Shown here: positions 11,093 through 21,299 of the stretch, in pieces
Position numbering within the stretch: position 1 is the stretch's first letter
How the letters are laid out: the number at the start of each line of letters is the position of its first letter
DNA from: Pyxicephalus adspersus
Lineage: Eukaryota > Chordata > Amphibia > Anura > Pyxicephalidae
Direction: 5' to 3'
Assembly: GCF_032062135.1 (NCBI RefSeq)
Contig: NC_092860.1
Span: 64,364,990 to 64,428,989, forward strand
Length of the DNA: 64,000 nucleotides
Translations under genes and position numbers: made by a program
Notes under the pieces: generated by a model
The model's database searches: none
What the model was told of the DNA's origin: nothing
The model's input: only the letters and a program-made list of their open reading frames with translations

Positions 11093-11411
11093 AGGATGAT
11101 TCTCACGGCTGCATTCATTCTAGGCACAGCCATGGGAATCCTGGCAGTGTGGGATCCCCGGTCACTAGAGGTTAAATGGGGACAAGTCTTCCCATTCACC
11201 TCTAGTGCTCTGTGATTGGCTGAGGAAAGGAAAATTCTGATGACGTTTGAGCTGTCATCAGGGTTTACCTTTCCTCAGCCAATCACAGAGCACTAGAGGT
11301 GATGAATGAATGGGGAGACTTGTCCTCATTTAACCTCTATTTCACAGGGATCCCACACTGACAGAAGGATTCCCACAGCTGTGCAGCCGTGGGAATCATC
11401 CTGTTAATGTG
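11093..11411. repeat. Long imperfect inverted repeat
   Basis: The two arms, about 11093-11250 and 11262-11411, are reverse complements over most of their length. Matching blocks include CACCTCTAGTGCTCTGTGAT against ATCACAGAGCACTAGAGGTG, and CCAATCACAGAGC against GCTCTGTGATTGG. The centre is around 11255. Transcription from either side would give a hairpin of roughly 150 base pairs. Confidence 0.85.
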
Positions 11412-11479
11412 GGATAACCTGTAAAAAAATAAAAGTTAGTTATACAAATCACACACATTCAATAAATTACTTTATTAAA

Positions 11480-11483
<4 letters not shown>

Positions 11484-11520
<37 letters not shown>
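11484..11520. repeat. Homopolymer run of 37 T
   Basis: An uninterrupted 37-T run inside the nested element. Long homopolymers are prone to slippage and assembly error, so its exact length is uncertain. Confidence 0.9.
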
Positions 11521-11526
<6 letters not shown>

Positions 11527-12395
11527 GAATTTGCGAAGTTGAATACCGTGTTTTTTGGGTCGGGTCTATTCGAATTCGAACAGCCATATTCGTGTTAAAT
11601 ATAAGGACAACCCGAATTCGAACACCAACACTAGTGAGCAGTACTATGCGTCCAGGACTTTCACCAAGTCGTGCTTTAGAAGATTAAGAAGGATTCTAGC
11701 TTGGAGCAGTGGTTGCAAAGTGGTCCGCAAGAACATTTTGTTGGTCCACAAAAAAATTTTGGACATTATTTGCAATTTTTATGTTTTAATAATAATAAAA
11801 CAAAAAATAATCTAATACATTCTTATATTCTGAACTGTACTAGAGACAGAAAAACAAGAGAGGAGCGCAGAGTGATGTCAGTGTAGTCCTAAGTTGTGTG
11901 AGGCAACCCGTAGCAACCATACACTTCAGTATTGTTTCGACCATTAGAACAGTCACCCTACTCTGTGATTACTGATTCTCATCCAATTGTTTTATTTTGT
12001 TTATTTCTCAGATGCTCTTTTAGGTAAGTATGACCTTAACTGTGTATATTTAATGGCATCAAATAGTTTGACTTTGATTACTATCGCTTCTTGTTTGGTC
12101 TTAGATTCCAAAGAAAAAAAACAATAATGAGTGAGAAAATGTAAACAAATATTTTTGCATTTCTTTAGTAATACTAAAGATAATGCAACTAAAGATGTTA
12201 GTAACAATAGTAATACTTCAATTAACTGTGAGCTGATCAATGAATCACAGCCTCCACAGCCCTTCTCAGGCACCATTAGGAAGATCAATTTTTACAAATG
12301 TATTTATCTTTTTTTAAAAATTCATATTAATGGTCTGCGTGATTTAAAATTATGAATTTAGTGGTCCGTGAGGTTCGAAAGGTTGGTGACCGCTG

Positions 12396-12960
12396 ACTTA
12401 GAGTAATTAAAGATCTATGGCCCCTGGTAAAGATTGCGTAAGTTTCTATAAAAAATGTCTAGAATTTTAATAGAATTGCTGGTAAATGTTGCATTATTCA
12501 TTTTAGGTCGAAAAGGTTTGTATGCTTATTCATGTCAGCACAAACTATTTGCTAGGAGGGTGTGGGCTTTGTTGCCATACATATAATATTTAATTCAGGT
12601 CCACCTCAATTGTTTTTCAGCCAAGGATGTCGAGCATAGGTTTAATTGTGCTTGCAATAATGAAAGTTTTAGGTTTAATTTCTTAGTTGGAGAAGAAACA
12701 ATTGGTTTATTGACCATACAGGTATTTTATTGTGTCTTTCTTAGGTAATACTTTTGTATATGCTTCTCTACCAGTAGGAAAATAATCACTTGTCTCTCCC
12801 ATATGGTTGTATACATTGTAAAATAGATGAAAAATTTTCCTTCATCATCTTGCTTCCTTCCCATTTGACATTTTGGATATAAACGTGATTGAATTTCAAG
12901 TATATTGACGAACATTTAGCATGTCAACCTGTACCAATTTTAACTTGGACATCTTGATTG
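12396..12960 (-). pseudogene. L1-type LINE copy B, region between endonuclease and reverse transcriptase
   Basis: Continuation of L1 copy B on the far side of the hAT insertion. The minus strand reads QAQLNLCSTSLAEKQLRW, then KYYMYGNKAHTLLANSL and, after further frameshifts, FNYSKSLKFN up to the hAT junction. This linker segment is conserved in L1/Tx1 ORF2. The open frame at 12727-12915 lies in the same region. The 5' part of the element, with endonuclease and ORF1, is not seen. It ends near 12960, where L1 copy C begins on the opposite strand. Confidence 0.7.
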
Positions 12961-13057
12961 CAGCTTAAAAAAAAATTTGGCTGGGCAGGTCTCTGTCTTG
13001 GCAGCGGCCTAACTGAGCTCCGCACCACCCACTGAAAGAGCAGCTAGAAGCAGAGAA

Positions 13058-13885
13058 ATGAGGCATACCCACCTTACAGTTTGGGCTTTTCCTGCACCTA
13101 TGACATGGGCAACATGGGCACCCATTGCCAGTTTTCCAAAAAATCGGCAGGCGAAGCAGGAACGCCACACAGCCTCTGTCAGGCTGCAATCCAAGATCGC
13201 GCCAGTGAGTCCTGCACGTGCATTCAATGTAGCAGATGCTCACACAATGTCTCATGCTGGGGACCCCATCAATCCCTCAAGCACCCCCGCTGTAGGAATT
13301 GATTTGGCTGCACACCTTTCTAAAGAAATGAAGGAAATACATCACCGTACTACACAGCTTGAAGGCTGTATGACTGATGTCACCACAGTATTAGAGGGCC
13401 ATGAGGAGGACATTGGTTATCTTAAATTTGAAATACAAACCTTACACTACAAGTTGGAGGATGCCAAAAATCGGGCATGCCTCTCCAACCTGCATATACG
13501 TGGCCTACCTGAAAGTATCATTGGTCTGTCATCTACATATCTTGCACTATTACAGGAGTTAGTAACAGATATACCAGTGGAGCATCTTGAAATGAATCAG
13601 GTCCACAGGTCATTTACCAAACATCAACCTAATGGCCCTCCCCGTGATGTTCTTGTCAAGTTCCACTTTTATCGTACAAAAAAGCACATATTACGCACAT
13701 CCAGGGAAAAGGAACCCTTGTGCTTTCAGGGTCATGATTACCATGTGTTTGCAGATTTGGCTCCTTCTACAATTCAGAAAAGTAGAGCCATGAAGCCTTA
13801 TATCCAAACACTCCAGCAACACCATATACAGCATCGCTGGGGTTTCCTGTTTTGGATGACCTTTCGACATCAAGGAGTGATATAG
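13058..13885 (+). pseudogene. L1-type LINE copy C, ORF1 (RNA-binding protein)
   Basis: A 275-codon open frame matching L1/Tx1 ORF1, the nucleic-acid chaperone that coats the element RNA. Residues 1-90 are basic and low-complexity. About 95-160 are a heptad-rich coiled coil with HLSKEMKEIHHRTTQLEG. Then comes an RRM-like domain starting LSNLHIRGLPES and including NGPPRDVLVKFHFYRTKKH. The C-terminal domain holds FADLAPSTIQKSRAMKPYI and RWGFLFWMTF. A TAG at 13883-13885 interrupts the frame, which otherwise stays open to a TAA at 13991. The L1 copy D protein continues beyond the equivalent point, so this TAG is probably a nonsense mutation. The upstream GC-richer 12965-13057 is likely 5' untranslated sequence. 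No ORF2 follows. Confidence 0.85.
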
Positions 13886-15267
13886 TCTGTCACTAGCCCA
13901 GAGGAAGCAGCAAAGTGCCTACAAGATTTAGGCCTCATTAATCCACCCTCATCTCAGGTTTCCACTGTGTCCAGATCTCCACGTCGAGATAATGTTCTTT
14001 CATCCAGTGGGACACAGCAAGCCAACACCTAAATCTTTTCTGCATATTTTTTCCATGATTTTTTTTTATACATAAATATACATGAATTTTTTTTTCTACC
14101 TGTATTACATAGCCTCTTCTATCTTTTTGCGGCTGACCCTCCACGGTCTGGAGCCATTTTCCTATGCACATATACAGCTACAGATTCCATATGCGTTTTT
14201 TAGTGTTTTGTTTTTGAATTGGCTCTTTTTAATAAGGGAGTACAGAAGCTAATTTAGTCACTGGCTGCCTCGCAATGTTTTTCCTAATTTCTTGATTGTG
14301 CACAAAGGGCCATATATTTTGTTTTGTTTTCCATAGGCTGTATTTTTATGATAATATATTTTATCACTATGATTAACTTAATGGGTTAATTTGGCTGTAT
14401 TGTAAGACTGATTTTTTTTTTTCAGGAGTTTTTTTTTGCTAGTTTGACTGTGGTCGAAAGGTATTTTTGTATTTTCAGGGGTGCCACCATGGGCCTAGCC
14501 TACCTTTTTGAAGGCCCTTGATGCCCCCCCCCACCATATAAGAGAGATTTGGTATTATATTGGCGGCAAGATTAGACAATATCTATAGCTTCACCAGGTT
14601 GGAATTTTTGTTTCTCCAGATGTACCCCTTGGGACTTACCATAGCTGCTATGCCATTTTCTAAGCACAACACAGTTGCTGGGGAATGAGATAGTGGAGAT
14701 CGTGAATCAAGCAGTATTGATCTGCAGTATTTTGTTTGAGGCGCTGAGCACCGACCCTCAGATCTCTGCTGGCCCTTTCCTAGTTAGGTGTTTAGCCTTA
14801 AAACCTAAAACTGGACTGTTACTACCCCTATGTTTTTGTGGCATATAGGGTATTTTCTGTATAATTTATGTAGCTGGGAGCCTATCTTAGATTATTATAA
14901 GGAATGCAGGATAGTGGTAAAGTCCTCCTATTAAATATAATGATCAAGCAATTTTCTCCATTGGTTCACTCTTTTTTTGTGGAGGTGGCCACTGCGTACT
15001 CCCATTCCCCCAATTGTCGATGCCAGTTGGGTGTGGCCTACCGATTTTTCCCACTTTATGTATGGGTAACTGTACTTGTTTTATGACCATGACATACAGG
15101 TCTAGTCATTATTCAGTTTTTTGTGAATTTTACTGTCTCTTTTGAAGCATCTCGCTTTGATCTCTGTCTCTCGTATACCTGAACCCCAGGACACCAGGAC
15201 CTTCATTAGGTGTTGCAATAGGGAAATAGCATTATTTGGGAATTTATTATACCAAGTGCTACGTCGA
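13886..15267 (+). other. L1 copy C downstream sequence, no protein recognised
   Basis: T-rich sequence with no sustained frame. It occupies the position of the spacer between ORF1 and ORF2 (about 790 bp in copy D). The last 180 bases before CR1 copy B (15086-15267) could not be aligned by eye to an L1 endonuclease. Whether ORF2 was deleted or never copied cannot be told. Confidence 0.4.
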
Positions 15268-15403
15268 TAACTTGTTCTTTGTAATGATCTCAAAGTGAAT
15301 AATTGGGAAGAGAGTTCTCTATATGGACCATTTATATATTTATAGAGGCTGATCCTATCCCCCCTTAAACGTCTATCCTCAAGGGAGAATGGATTCAGTT
15401 CAG

Positions 15404-16568
15404 CTAATCTTCCTCATAGCTGAGCTCCTCCATCCCTTTTATTAGTTTAGTTGCCCTTATCTGCACTTTCTCCAATTCCACAATGTCCTTTTTGTAAACT
15501 GGTGCCCAAAACTGGACTGCATATTCCAGATGTGGCCTGACCAATGCTTTGTACAGGGGCAGGATTATGTCTCCATCTCTGCAGTCTATTCCTCTTTTAT
15601 TACAAGAAAATACTTTGCTAGCATTTGATATTGCAGCTTGGCATTGCATGCTGTTATTAAGCCTATGATCTACCAGAACCCCCAGATCCTTTTCCATTTC
15701 TGACTCCCCCAAATGTATTCCCCCTAGACAGTATGAAGCATGCATGTTGTTAGCCCCCAAGTGAATAACTTTACATGTATCTATATTAAATATCATTTGC
15801 CACTTGGCTGCCCAATCAAACAGTACATCCAGGTCTGCTTGTAGATTATAGACATCCTGTATGGACTTAATTCCATTACATAGTTTGGTGTCATCTGCAA
15901 ACACAGAAATGGTACTTTTAATCCCAAACTCTATATCATTTATAAAGATGTTAAACAGTAAAGAACATTCCAAACACTAAACCCTTGGGTATACCACTAA
16001 TAATCTTATACTATTCAGAGTAATATTCATTAATCACTACCCTCTGGATGCGGTCTTTAAGCCAGTTCTCTATCCATTTACAGATTTACTTTTCTAAACC
16101 TATTGACCCTAACTTGCATAATAACTGTCTGTGGGGTACTGTGTCAAATGCTTTAGCAAAATCTAAGAACATTTTATCAACTTCTATTCCACTGTTTACT
16201 TACAACCTCATAAAAAGATAGTAAATTTGTTTGACAACTTTGGTCTTTCTTGAAGCCATGCTGACTATCACTTAATATATTATTTTCTAGCAGAAAGTCC
16301 TCTATGTTGTTCTTTATCAAGTTTTTTAGGAACATTCAAACTATGGACGTTAAACTAATCAGTCTGTAGTTACCTAGTAAAGACTTTGCTCCCTTCTTGA
16401 AGATAGGAACCCCATCGGCTTTACCCCAATCCACTGGTACCATGCCAGTGAATAAACAAAAAAAAATATTGGCTTTAAAATTATTGAGCTTAGCTCTTTG
16501 AGGACACGTGGATGCAATCCATCCGGTTGGTGCTTTGTCAACCTTAATTTTGCCCAACTGTTTCTCAA
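15404..16568 (-). pseudogene. CR1 copy B reverse transcriptase, broken
   Basis: The frame 15404-15973 carries LFNIFINDIEFGIKSTISVF, the catalytic FADDTKLCNGI, then LDVLFDWAAKWQM and the VRPHLEYAVQFWAPVYKKD thumb region. 16374-16568 carries DGLHPRVLKELSS from the N-terminal side. Between them (15974-16330) the motif A region is scattered over frames. It is the same protein as in copies A, F and G, and inactive for the same reasons. The translated start at 15973 is only the first Met after a break. Confidence 0.85.
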
Positions 16569-16726
16569 TCATATTAATTTTGAGCCATTGTGACTCCTTT
16601 AAGACAGTGACATCTCTGTTATGAATTTGGAGCTCTGCCATTTTCCTTTTTGTACACAGAGCTAAAGTGTTTAGTAAAATCCACCTTTCCTTCATCCCCA
16701 TTTACCAACCCAGAGACATCCTTTAA

Positions 16727-17280
16727 CCCCCTTAGCGGTATTCCCGAGTGTGGCTCGGGGTAAAAAAACATGCTAAAAGCGGTAACCCCGAGCCACACTC
16801 CGGGTAGCTAAAAACATGAATAAGAAACACTTACCTGGTCCCATCGGCATCCTGCTCATCCTCTGGCCGCAACCTGTGCCTTCGATCTTCTGCCAGCAAG
16901 TTTAGTGATGTTCCTCAGGAGTTCCCAGTAACGTTGGTGCGTGCAGGAGGCAGCAGAAAATTCAAATTATTTTTGATCGGATTCAATACAAAATAACTGT
17001 ATTGAATCCAATACAAAGTAATAATTTTATAATATATAATTTCATTATATATATATATATATATTATATATGCTATAGTACAGGTACAATACAGGTTTCA
17101 GTATTTTTGTGTTTTTCATTTAAAGTTTAATAAATTGATTAAATATTGGACATGTTTCAGTGAGTTATGCCTAAGAATTACAGGCCTACAATGTAAAATA
17201 AATTTCAATGCAAAACAATGAACCGCTTTTTGCATAAAAATGCAGACATAATTAAAATGCCAAGGGGGGGGGGGGGGGGG
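16727..17280 (+). mobile_element. TTAA-flanked MITE, copy 2
   Basis: It begins CCCCCTTAGCGG immediately after a TTAA (16723-16726) inside CR1 copy B and ends in CCAA plus a 17-G run (17264-17280). The same site is empty in CR1 copy F, where the sequence reads CCTTTAAGGGGCTTAC (about 42420). Near the left end GAGTGTGGCTCGGGG recurs inverted as CCCCGAGCCACACTC. The right-hand TTAA is missing, apparently absorbed into the expanded G tract. AT-rich inside, with an (AT)n stretch near 17050. Confidence 0.85.
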
Positions 17281-17389
17281 TACTACATGTTCAGATCTGA
17301 TCTTTTTGTTATGAATATATTTTAAAAAACTTTGGTGGTTTGCCTTACTTTCCTTTGCAGTCTGTCATTTTGAAGTTTTGCACATTTTA

Positions 17390-18029
17390 CAGTTAGGTCC
17401 ACAGAACAGCAGAATGAGTTTTGAAGTGTTTAGAGACATTGTCTGCTCAAATCCAGCTAAATGCAGTCAAATTGATTGGGAGGCGTTTTATAATACAGAT
17501 GGATAATGACCCAAAACATACAGCCAAAGCAACCCAGGAGTTTAATAAAGCAAAGTAGTGGAATATTCTTGAATAGCCAAGTCAGTCACTTGATCTGAAC
17601 TCAATTGAACATGCATTTCACTTGCTGAAGACTAAACTTCAGACAGAAAGGGCCACAAACAAACAGCAACTGAAAGTCGCTGCAGTAAAGGCCTGGCAGA
17701 GCATTAAAAAGGAGGAAACCCATCATCTGGTAATGTCCATGAATTCAAGACACAGGCTGTCATTGAGAGCAAAGGGTTTTCAACCAAGTATTAGGAATGA
17801 ACATTTTATTTTCAGCTTTTTAATTTGTCCACTTACTTTTGAGCCCCTGAAATGAAGTGATTGTGTTAAAAAAAGACTTTAGTTCCTCACATTTTTTATG
17901 CAAACTTTTTGTTCAACCCACTGGAATAAAGCTAAAAGTCTGCAGTTCAACTTACAATTAGTTGTGGTAATGTACAGAACCAAAACTAGAAAAAAGTTGT
18001 CTCTGTCCAAATAGTTATGGACCTAACTG
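17390..18029 (+). mobile_element. Tc1/mariner-type element with terminal inverted repeats
   Basis: The ends are CAGTTAGGTCCA (17390) and TGGACCTAACTG (ending 18029), flanked by TA on both sides (17388-17389 and 18030-18031), as for Tc1/mariner transposition. At 640 bp it is much shorter than an autonomous element (about 1.2-1.7 kb) and keeps only the C-terminal half of the transposase frame. Left-flanking sequence is CR1 copy B; right-flanking sequence is not. Confidence 0.9.
17495..17855 (+). pseudogene. Tc1/mariner transposase, C-terminal remnant
   Basis: The plus strand encodes DNDPKHTAKATQEFNKAK, with the second catalytic Asp of the DDE triad kept, then a stop, then a degenerate PSQSLDLNSIEHAFHLLK with the catalytic Glu in SIEH. 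It continues through TNKQQLKVAAVKAWQSIKKE and ends at 17855 with TFEPLK, close to the right inverted repeat. The N-terminal half, including DNA binding and the first catalytic Asp, is deleted. In-frame stops lie near 17556 and 17575. The family enzyme would bind the inverted repeats. This copy could only be mobilised in trans. Confidence 0.85.
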
Positions 18030-18031
18030 TA

Positions 18032-18600
18032 TACTGTTTATTCTAAAAGATATAACACTCACTAGTGCACATGTACAGAGGGGTTTAACTCCCTGTAGGT
18101 ATTCAAGATGCCTTAATAAACTGTGGTGATGATTAATGGAGACCTTTGTTGACACTACTGCTTCTATTATTGATCAATAATGGTAGTAAGGGAAATTAAA
18201 GTCCATATGTTATAATTAAAGATTATGACTCTATATTTATTGAGTATTCAACCAGTAATTCAATATATGGTAGAGGTAAGTATACATAGAATAAATAAGG
18301 GAAGGATTGAAGAAATAACAAATGACATGAATCAAAAAAAAGATTTTTAAAAAGGTATTTTATTATTTTAGATAGAATCATAATATTTATTCTTTATGTT
18401 ATTATATTTCTATGTGTTGACTGTTATATCAATTTTTTGGGATATATATTGTTAGGTATCTGCAACGACACAGAAGTTGTTCACAACACTAAAAAACAAA
18501 AGTAATGTAAGACCATACTTAAATAAGGGATCTACTAGTCATTTGGAATCAACCCATTTAATATAATATAAAAAAGAAAAATAAATATTGGGTTTTCTGT
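18032..18600. other. AT-rich, no gene seen
   Basis: No frame or repeat recognised. It may be 3' sequence of the Penelope-like element that lies to the right on the minus strand, but nothing in it proves that. Confidence 0.4.
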
Positions 18601-19049
18601 CTCTATATAAGGAGAGAGGAGGACCTTCAGGCTTGAGTGTCCCCTCCCCATAGTGGGCCCAGGACTTACTGCAATTTTGCAGGGAGTCCTAACGAGGGAG
18701 AGGGAAAACTGGAGCCAGGCCGAGGTAGTGCCATCTCCAGGTCGTTGCCTGAGGCAACGGTCTCGCGTCCCTCATAGGACATAGACCGCATAGAGGGAAA
18801 CTAACGTAGTGTCCTATACAAATAGGTTCCATATTAAAAATTAGAGAAGCTATAAAAAAAGTAGTGTGAGTACAGTAAGAGTACTATGATAACAATAGTC
18901 ACCTTTGTTACTGTTCTTACAGGTTACTATAGAAAGGGTTTATATGAGATCATATTGTTTAGGTTCGGGGGGGTAGTGGTATTCATTTTTGGAATCCACA
19001 TTGATTCCATTGCTAACGTTGATTCCACCTCTAACATTTGGGGACTATT

Positions 19050-19240
19050 GTTCCAGAACAGAAAAGGAGATTACTTTATCGAAATTGTGAACCATACCAA
19101 CATGATGGCTCACTGGTGTCGTCATCTTACCAATAATATTCAAATACAAATGCTCATATATCCGTTTCCTAAGTGCTCTTTTAGTTTTACCAACATAAAA
19201 ATCTGCCACATAAGAAGAATATGATATAAATAATAACGGT
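19050..19240 (-). pseudogene. PLE GIY-YIG endonuclease domain
   Basis: The minus strand reads FYVGKTKRALRKRIYEHL and, further on, IIGKMTTPVSHHVGMVHNF. This is the YVGKT...R..EH core and downstream region of the GIY-YIG nuclease found at the C-terminus of canonical PLE proteins, which nicks the target for priming. The Arg and the His-Glu-type positions of the core are present. The frame is broken soon after (VISFSVLEQ onward is interrupted) and is not joined to the reverse transcriptase, so no active protein can be made. Confidence 0.8.
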
Positions 19241-19479
19241 CGATGAGCAGTTATTATATTTCAATTTGTGTATCTGATTATTGGGAAGGGTAAATTTTGA
19301 TTGTTCATTCAATCGTGAACAAAACTAACATTTTCTATTTTCATCTATGAGTTCCCGGATCATTATACAATATGGAGCAAGGTTCTGAATGATGGCTGTG
19401 CACTAATTGGTCAATGAGAGATGATGACTTGCGATAAGTAATTTTGGGGTACTTATTAAGGTATTTGGAGGTACAAATA

Positions 19480-20046
19480 TCGCTAATTAGATTTTGTCTA
19501 TCCGATAAGAGCTTTTTTGTAAGCTTTTTTCAAGAGTTAACGGCTGTATCCTCTTTTTAAAAGTCTATCTCTTAAAGCTCTAGATTCTTTTTTTAAAATC
19601 TACAAGATCTGGAATACTGGAATACTTCTTTTAAGGCAAGAGCACTTCTCCACTCCTCCACTATGTGGAGGATAGTGTTGCCTGCTTTGTCTTTCCTATA
19701 TAAAGAGGTGTCAATCTTCCCGGATTGGGATATGCGAATGTATGTATCTAGGAATGGAAAATGCTGGGTGTGATGTACCATAGTAAATTTGACATTATAG
19801 TCATTAATTTGAATTGGTGAATTCCTGAAAATTAATTGTGATCCCGTCCATACAATGAAGTTGTCATCTTTTGTATCTCCTCCAAATCAAGATGTTAGGT
19901 TGATATTGGAGGAGATGTGGGTTAAGAAAAAGATTATTTTCCCAGTCACCAAGGAAAATATTGGCTTAAGATGGGGTGCAACAGGTGCCTATAGCTAACC
20001 CCTGAACCTGGACGTAGTACTGGTCTTTGAACAAAAACACATTACG
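19480..20046 (-). pseudogene. PLE reverse transcriptase, C-terminal part
   Basis: The minus strand encodes VFLFKDQYYVQVQGLAIGT followed by CCTPSxANIFLGDWE. This corresponds to the Q..G.AMGT..AP..ANLFLG block of PLE reverse transcriptases. A decayed WRRYxR region stands where the catalytic YxDD motif (RYIDD-like) should be: the double Asp is lost to a stop and substitutions. 19593-19781 is open and encodes FLDTYIRISQSGKIDTSLYR, the family's post-catalytic segment. The left end continues toward the GIY-YIG domain with further stops. Confidence 0.8.
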
Positions 20047-20079
20047 GGTAAGAATATACCTAAGTAATGTAATTGGGAG

Positions 20080-20727
20080 TTGGAAGCATTAATGAGTAAG
20101 GAGGATTTTTACTTAGTTGGTATTGCTGAACCTTGGCTTTGTTCTTCGCATGACTTGGCTGTCAAAATTCCTGGGTATGCTCTCTTTGGTAGAGACAGAG
20201 TCAAACAAATGGGTGATGGTGTCTGTCTGTATGTGAAAAGTAATCTAAAAGTTAATGTGAAAGAAGAAATTGCAGTTGGAATAAGCGATGAGGTTGAGGC
20301 ATTATGGGTGGCATTGAATGTGGGGTTGAAAAACACACAATAAATTATTAGAGTCTGCTATAGGCCTCCCAGTGCTAAGGAAGAAATAGAAAATCAACGA
20401 CTAGCACAGATAGAAAAAGCAGCAAAAAGTGGAAGTGTTTTAATCATGGGAAATTTCAACAACCTTGACATTGACTGGAGTAATGGTACTACAGAAACAG
20501 CAAAAGGGAGGACATTTGTAAATCTAATACAAGATTATTTTGTGGTAGAGTTTATAGATGCTCCAACTAGAAATTATACTCTGCTGGACCTAGTTCTTTC
20601 TAACAATGAAGCGCTTATAACTAATGTGCAAATAGAAGAGAATCTGGGTAGCAACGACCATAATAGGATTTCATTTAATGTAGGCTGTAAACAGGAAACA
20701 AAAACAGGCAAGATAAAAACATTTTAA
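20080..20727 (+). pseudogene. CR1 copy G endonuclease domain
   Basis: Two frames, 20080-20343 and 20446-20727, cover the AP-like endonuclease. The first has MSKEDFYLVGIAEPWLCSSH (the Glu of AEPWL is the metal-binding position) and GDGVCLYVKSNLK. The second has MGNFNNLDIDWSNGT, the GDFN motif with Asp changed to Asn, then FIDAPTRN and LGSNDHNRISFNVG, the SDH motif read here as SNDHN. The Asp-to-Asn change in GDFN would impair cleavage. A stop at about 20341 separates the halves, and another ends the domain after TGKIKTF. Confidence 0.85.
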
Positions 20728-21299
20728 GAGAGCAAATTTTCCATTAAGGGCGGCTCTCTGTGACATTGACTGGGAGACAATATTGTCTTTAAAGAACACA
20801 GAACAGAAATGGGAATGTTTCAAGTCAGTTCTACAAAAGCACACTGAAAAATATTTTCCAATGGGTTAATAGGTTTTATTTGTAGCCTCTAAACTTATGT
20901 GGCTCACAGCCGATGTTAAAAATGCCCTAAGGAACACAAAAAGGGCATTCCAAAAATATAAAAACTAGGATCACTTTCATCATTTGAAACCTATAAAGAA
21001 TATAACAAAAGATGTAAAAAGGAGATAAAATGTGCAAAACTTCAAAATAAAAGATAGATTGCAAAGGAAAGTAAGGCAAACCCCCCCCCCCCATTTTTTT
21101 ATATATAATAGCAAAAAGATCAGATCTGAGCATGCAGCCCCCTTAAAGGATGTCGCTGGGTTGGTAACTGGGAATAAAGACAAGGCAGATTTACTAGCTC
21201 TGTGTACACAAAGGAAAATGGCAGAGCTCATGTCTAAATTCATAATAGCAATGTCACTGCCTAAATGAGTCACAATGGCTCAGAATTGATATAATTGAA

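Larger units (their letters stand above)
10651..11632 (+). mobile_element. Palindrome-rich element nested in the hAT
   Basis: A 982-bp insert flanked by AGTGAGTG (10643-10650) and AGTGAGCA (11633-11640), which looks like an 8-bp target duplication. The left end (GTAGGGTTGTTCGAA) and the reverse complement of the right end (AGTGTTGGTGTTCGAA) are similar, giving short terminal inverted repeats. It contains a 57-bp palindrome (about 10797-10853), three 27-bp palindromes, a long inverted repeat (11093-11411) and a 37-T run. It has no coding frame. It is probably a non-autonomous hAT-like MITE. Confidence 0.65.
10241..12395 (+). mobile_element. hAT-type non-autonomous DNA transposon
   Basis: The ends are inverted repeats: CAGTGGTGCCCAACCTTT at the left and AAAGGTTGGTGACCGCTG at the right (reverse complement CAGCGGTCACCAACCTTT). 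This CAG...CTG form is typical of hAT elements. The flanking 8-mers, ATTTAAGG (10233-10240) and ACTTAGAG (12396-12403), match at 5 of 8 positions, all differences being transitions, as expected for a decayed 8-bp target duplication. It sits inside L1 copy B, whose SLKFN reading is duplicated at the two borders. No transposase frame was recognised. A second element occupies 10651-11632. Strand is arbitrary. Confidence 0.8.
15268..17389 (-). mobile_element. CR1-type LINE copy B, truncated at both ends
   Basis: Minus-strand CR1 in two blocks, 15268-16722 and 17281-17389, separated by MITE copy 2. It lacks the common 3' untranslated block and starts abruptly at the ORF2 C-terminus, unlike a normal CR1 insertion, so its 3' end has been lost. 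On the right it stops exactly at the TA of a Tc1/mariner element and does not resume beyond it. Sequence order matches CR1 copy F at 40445-42545. Confidence 0.85.
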
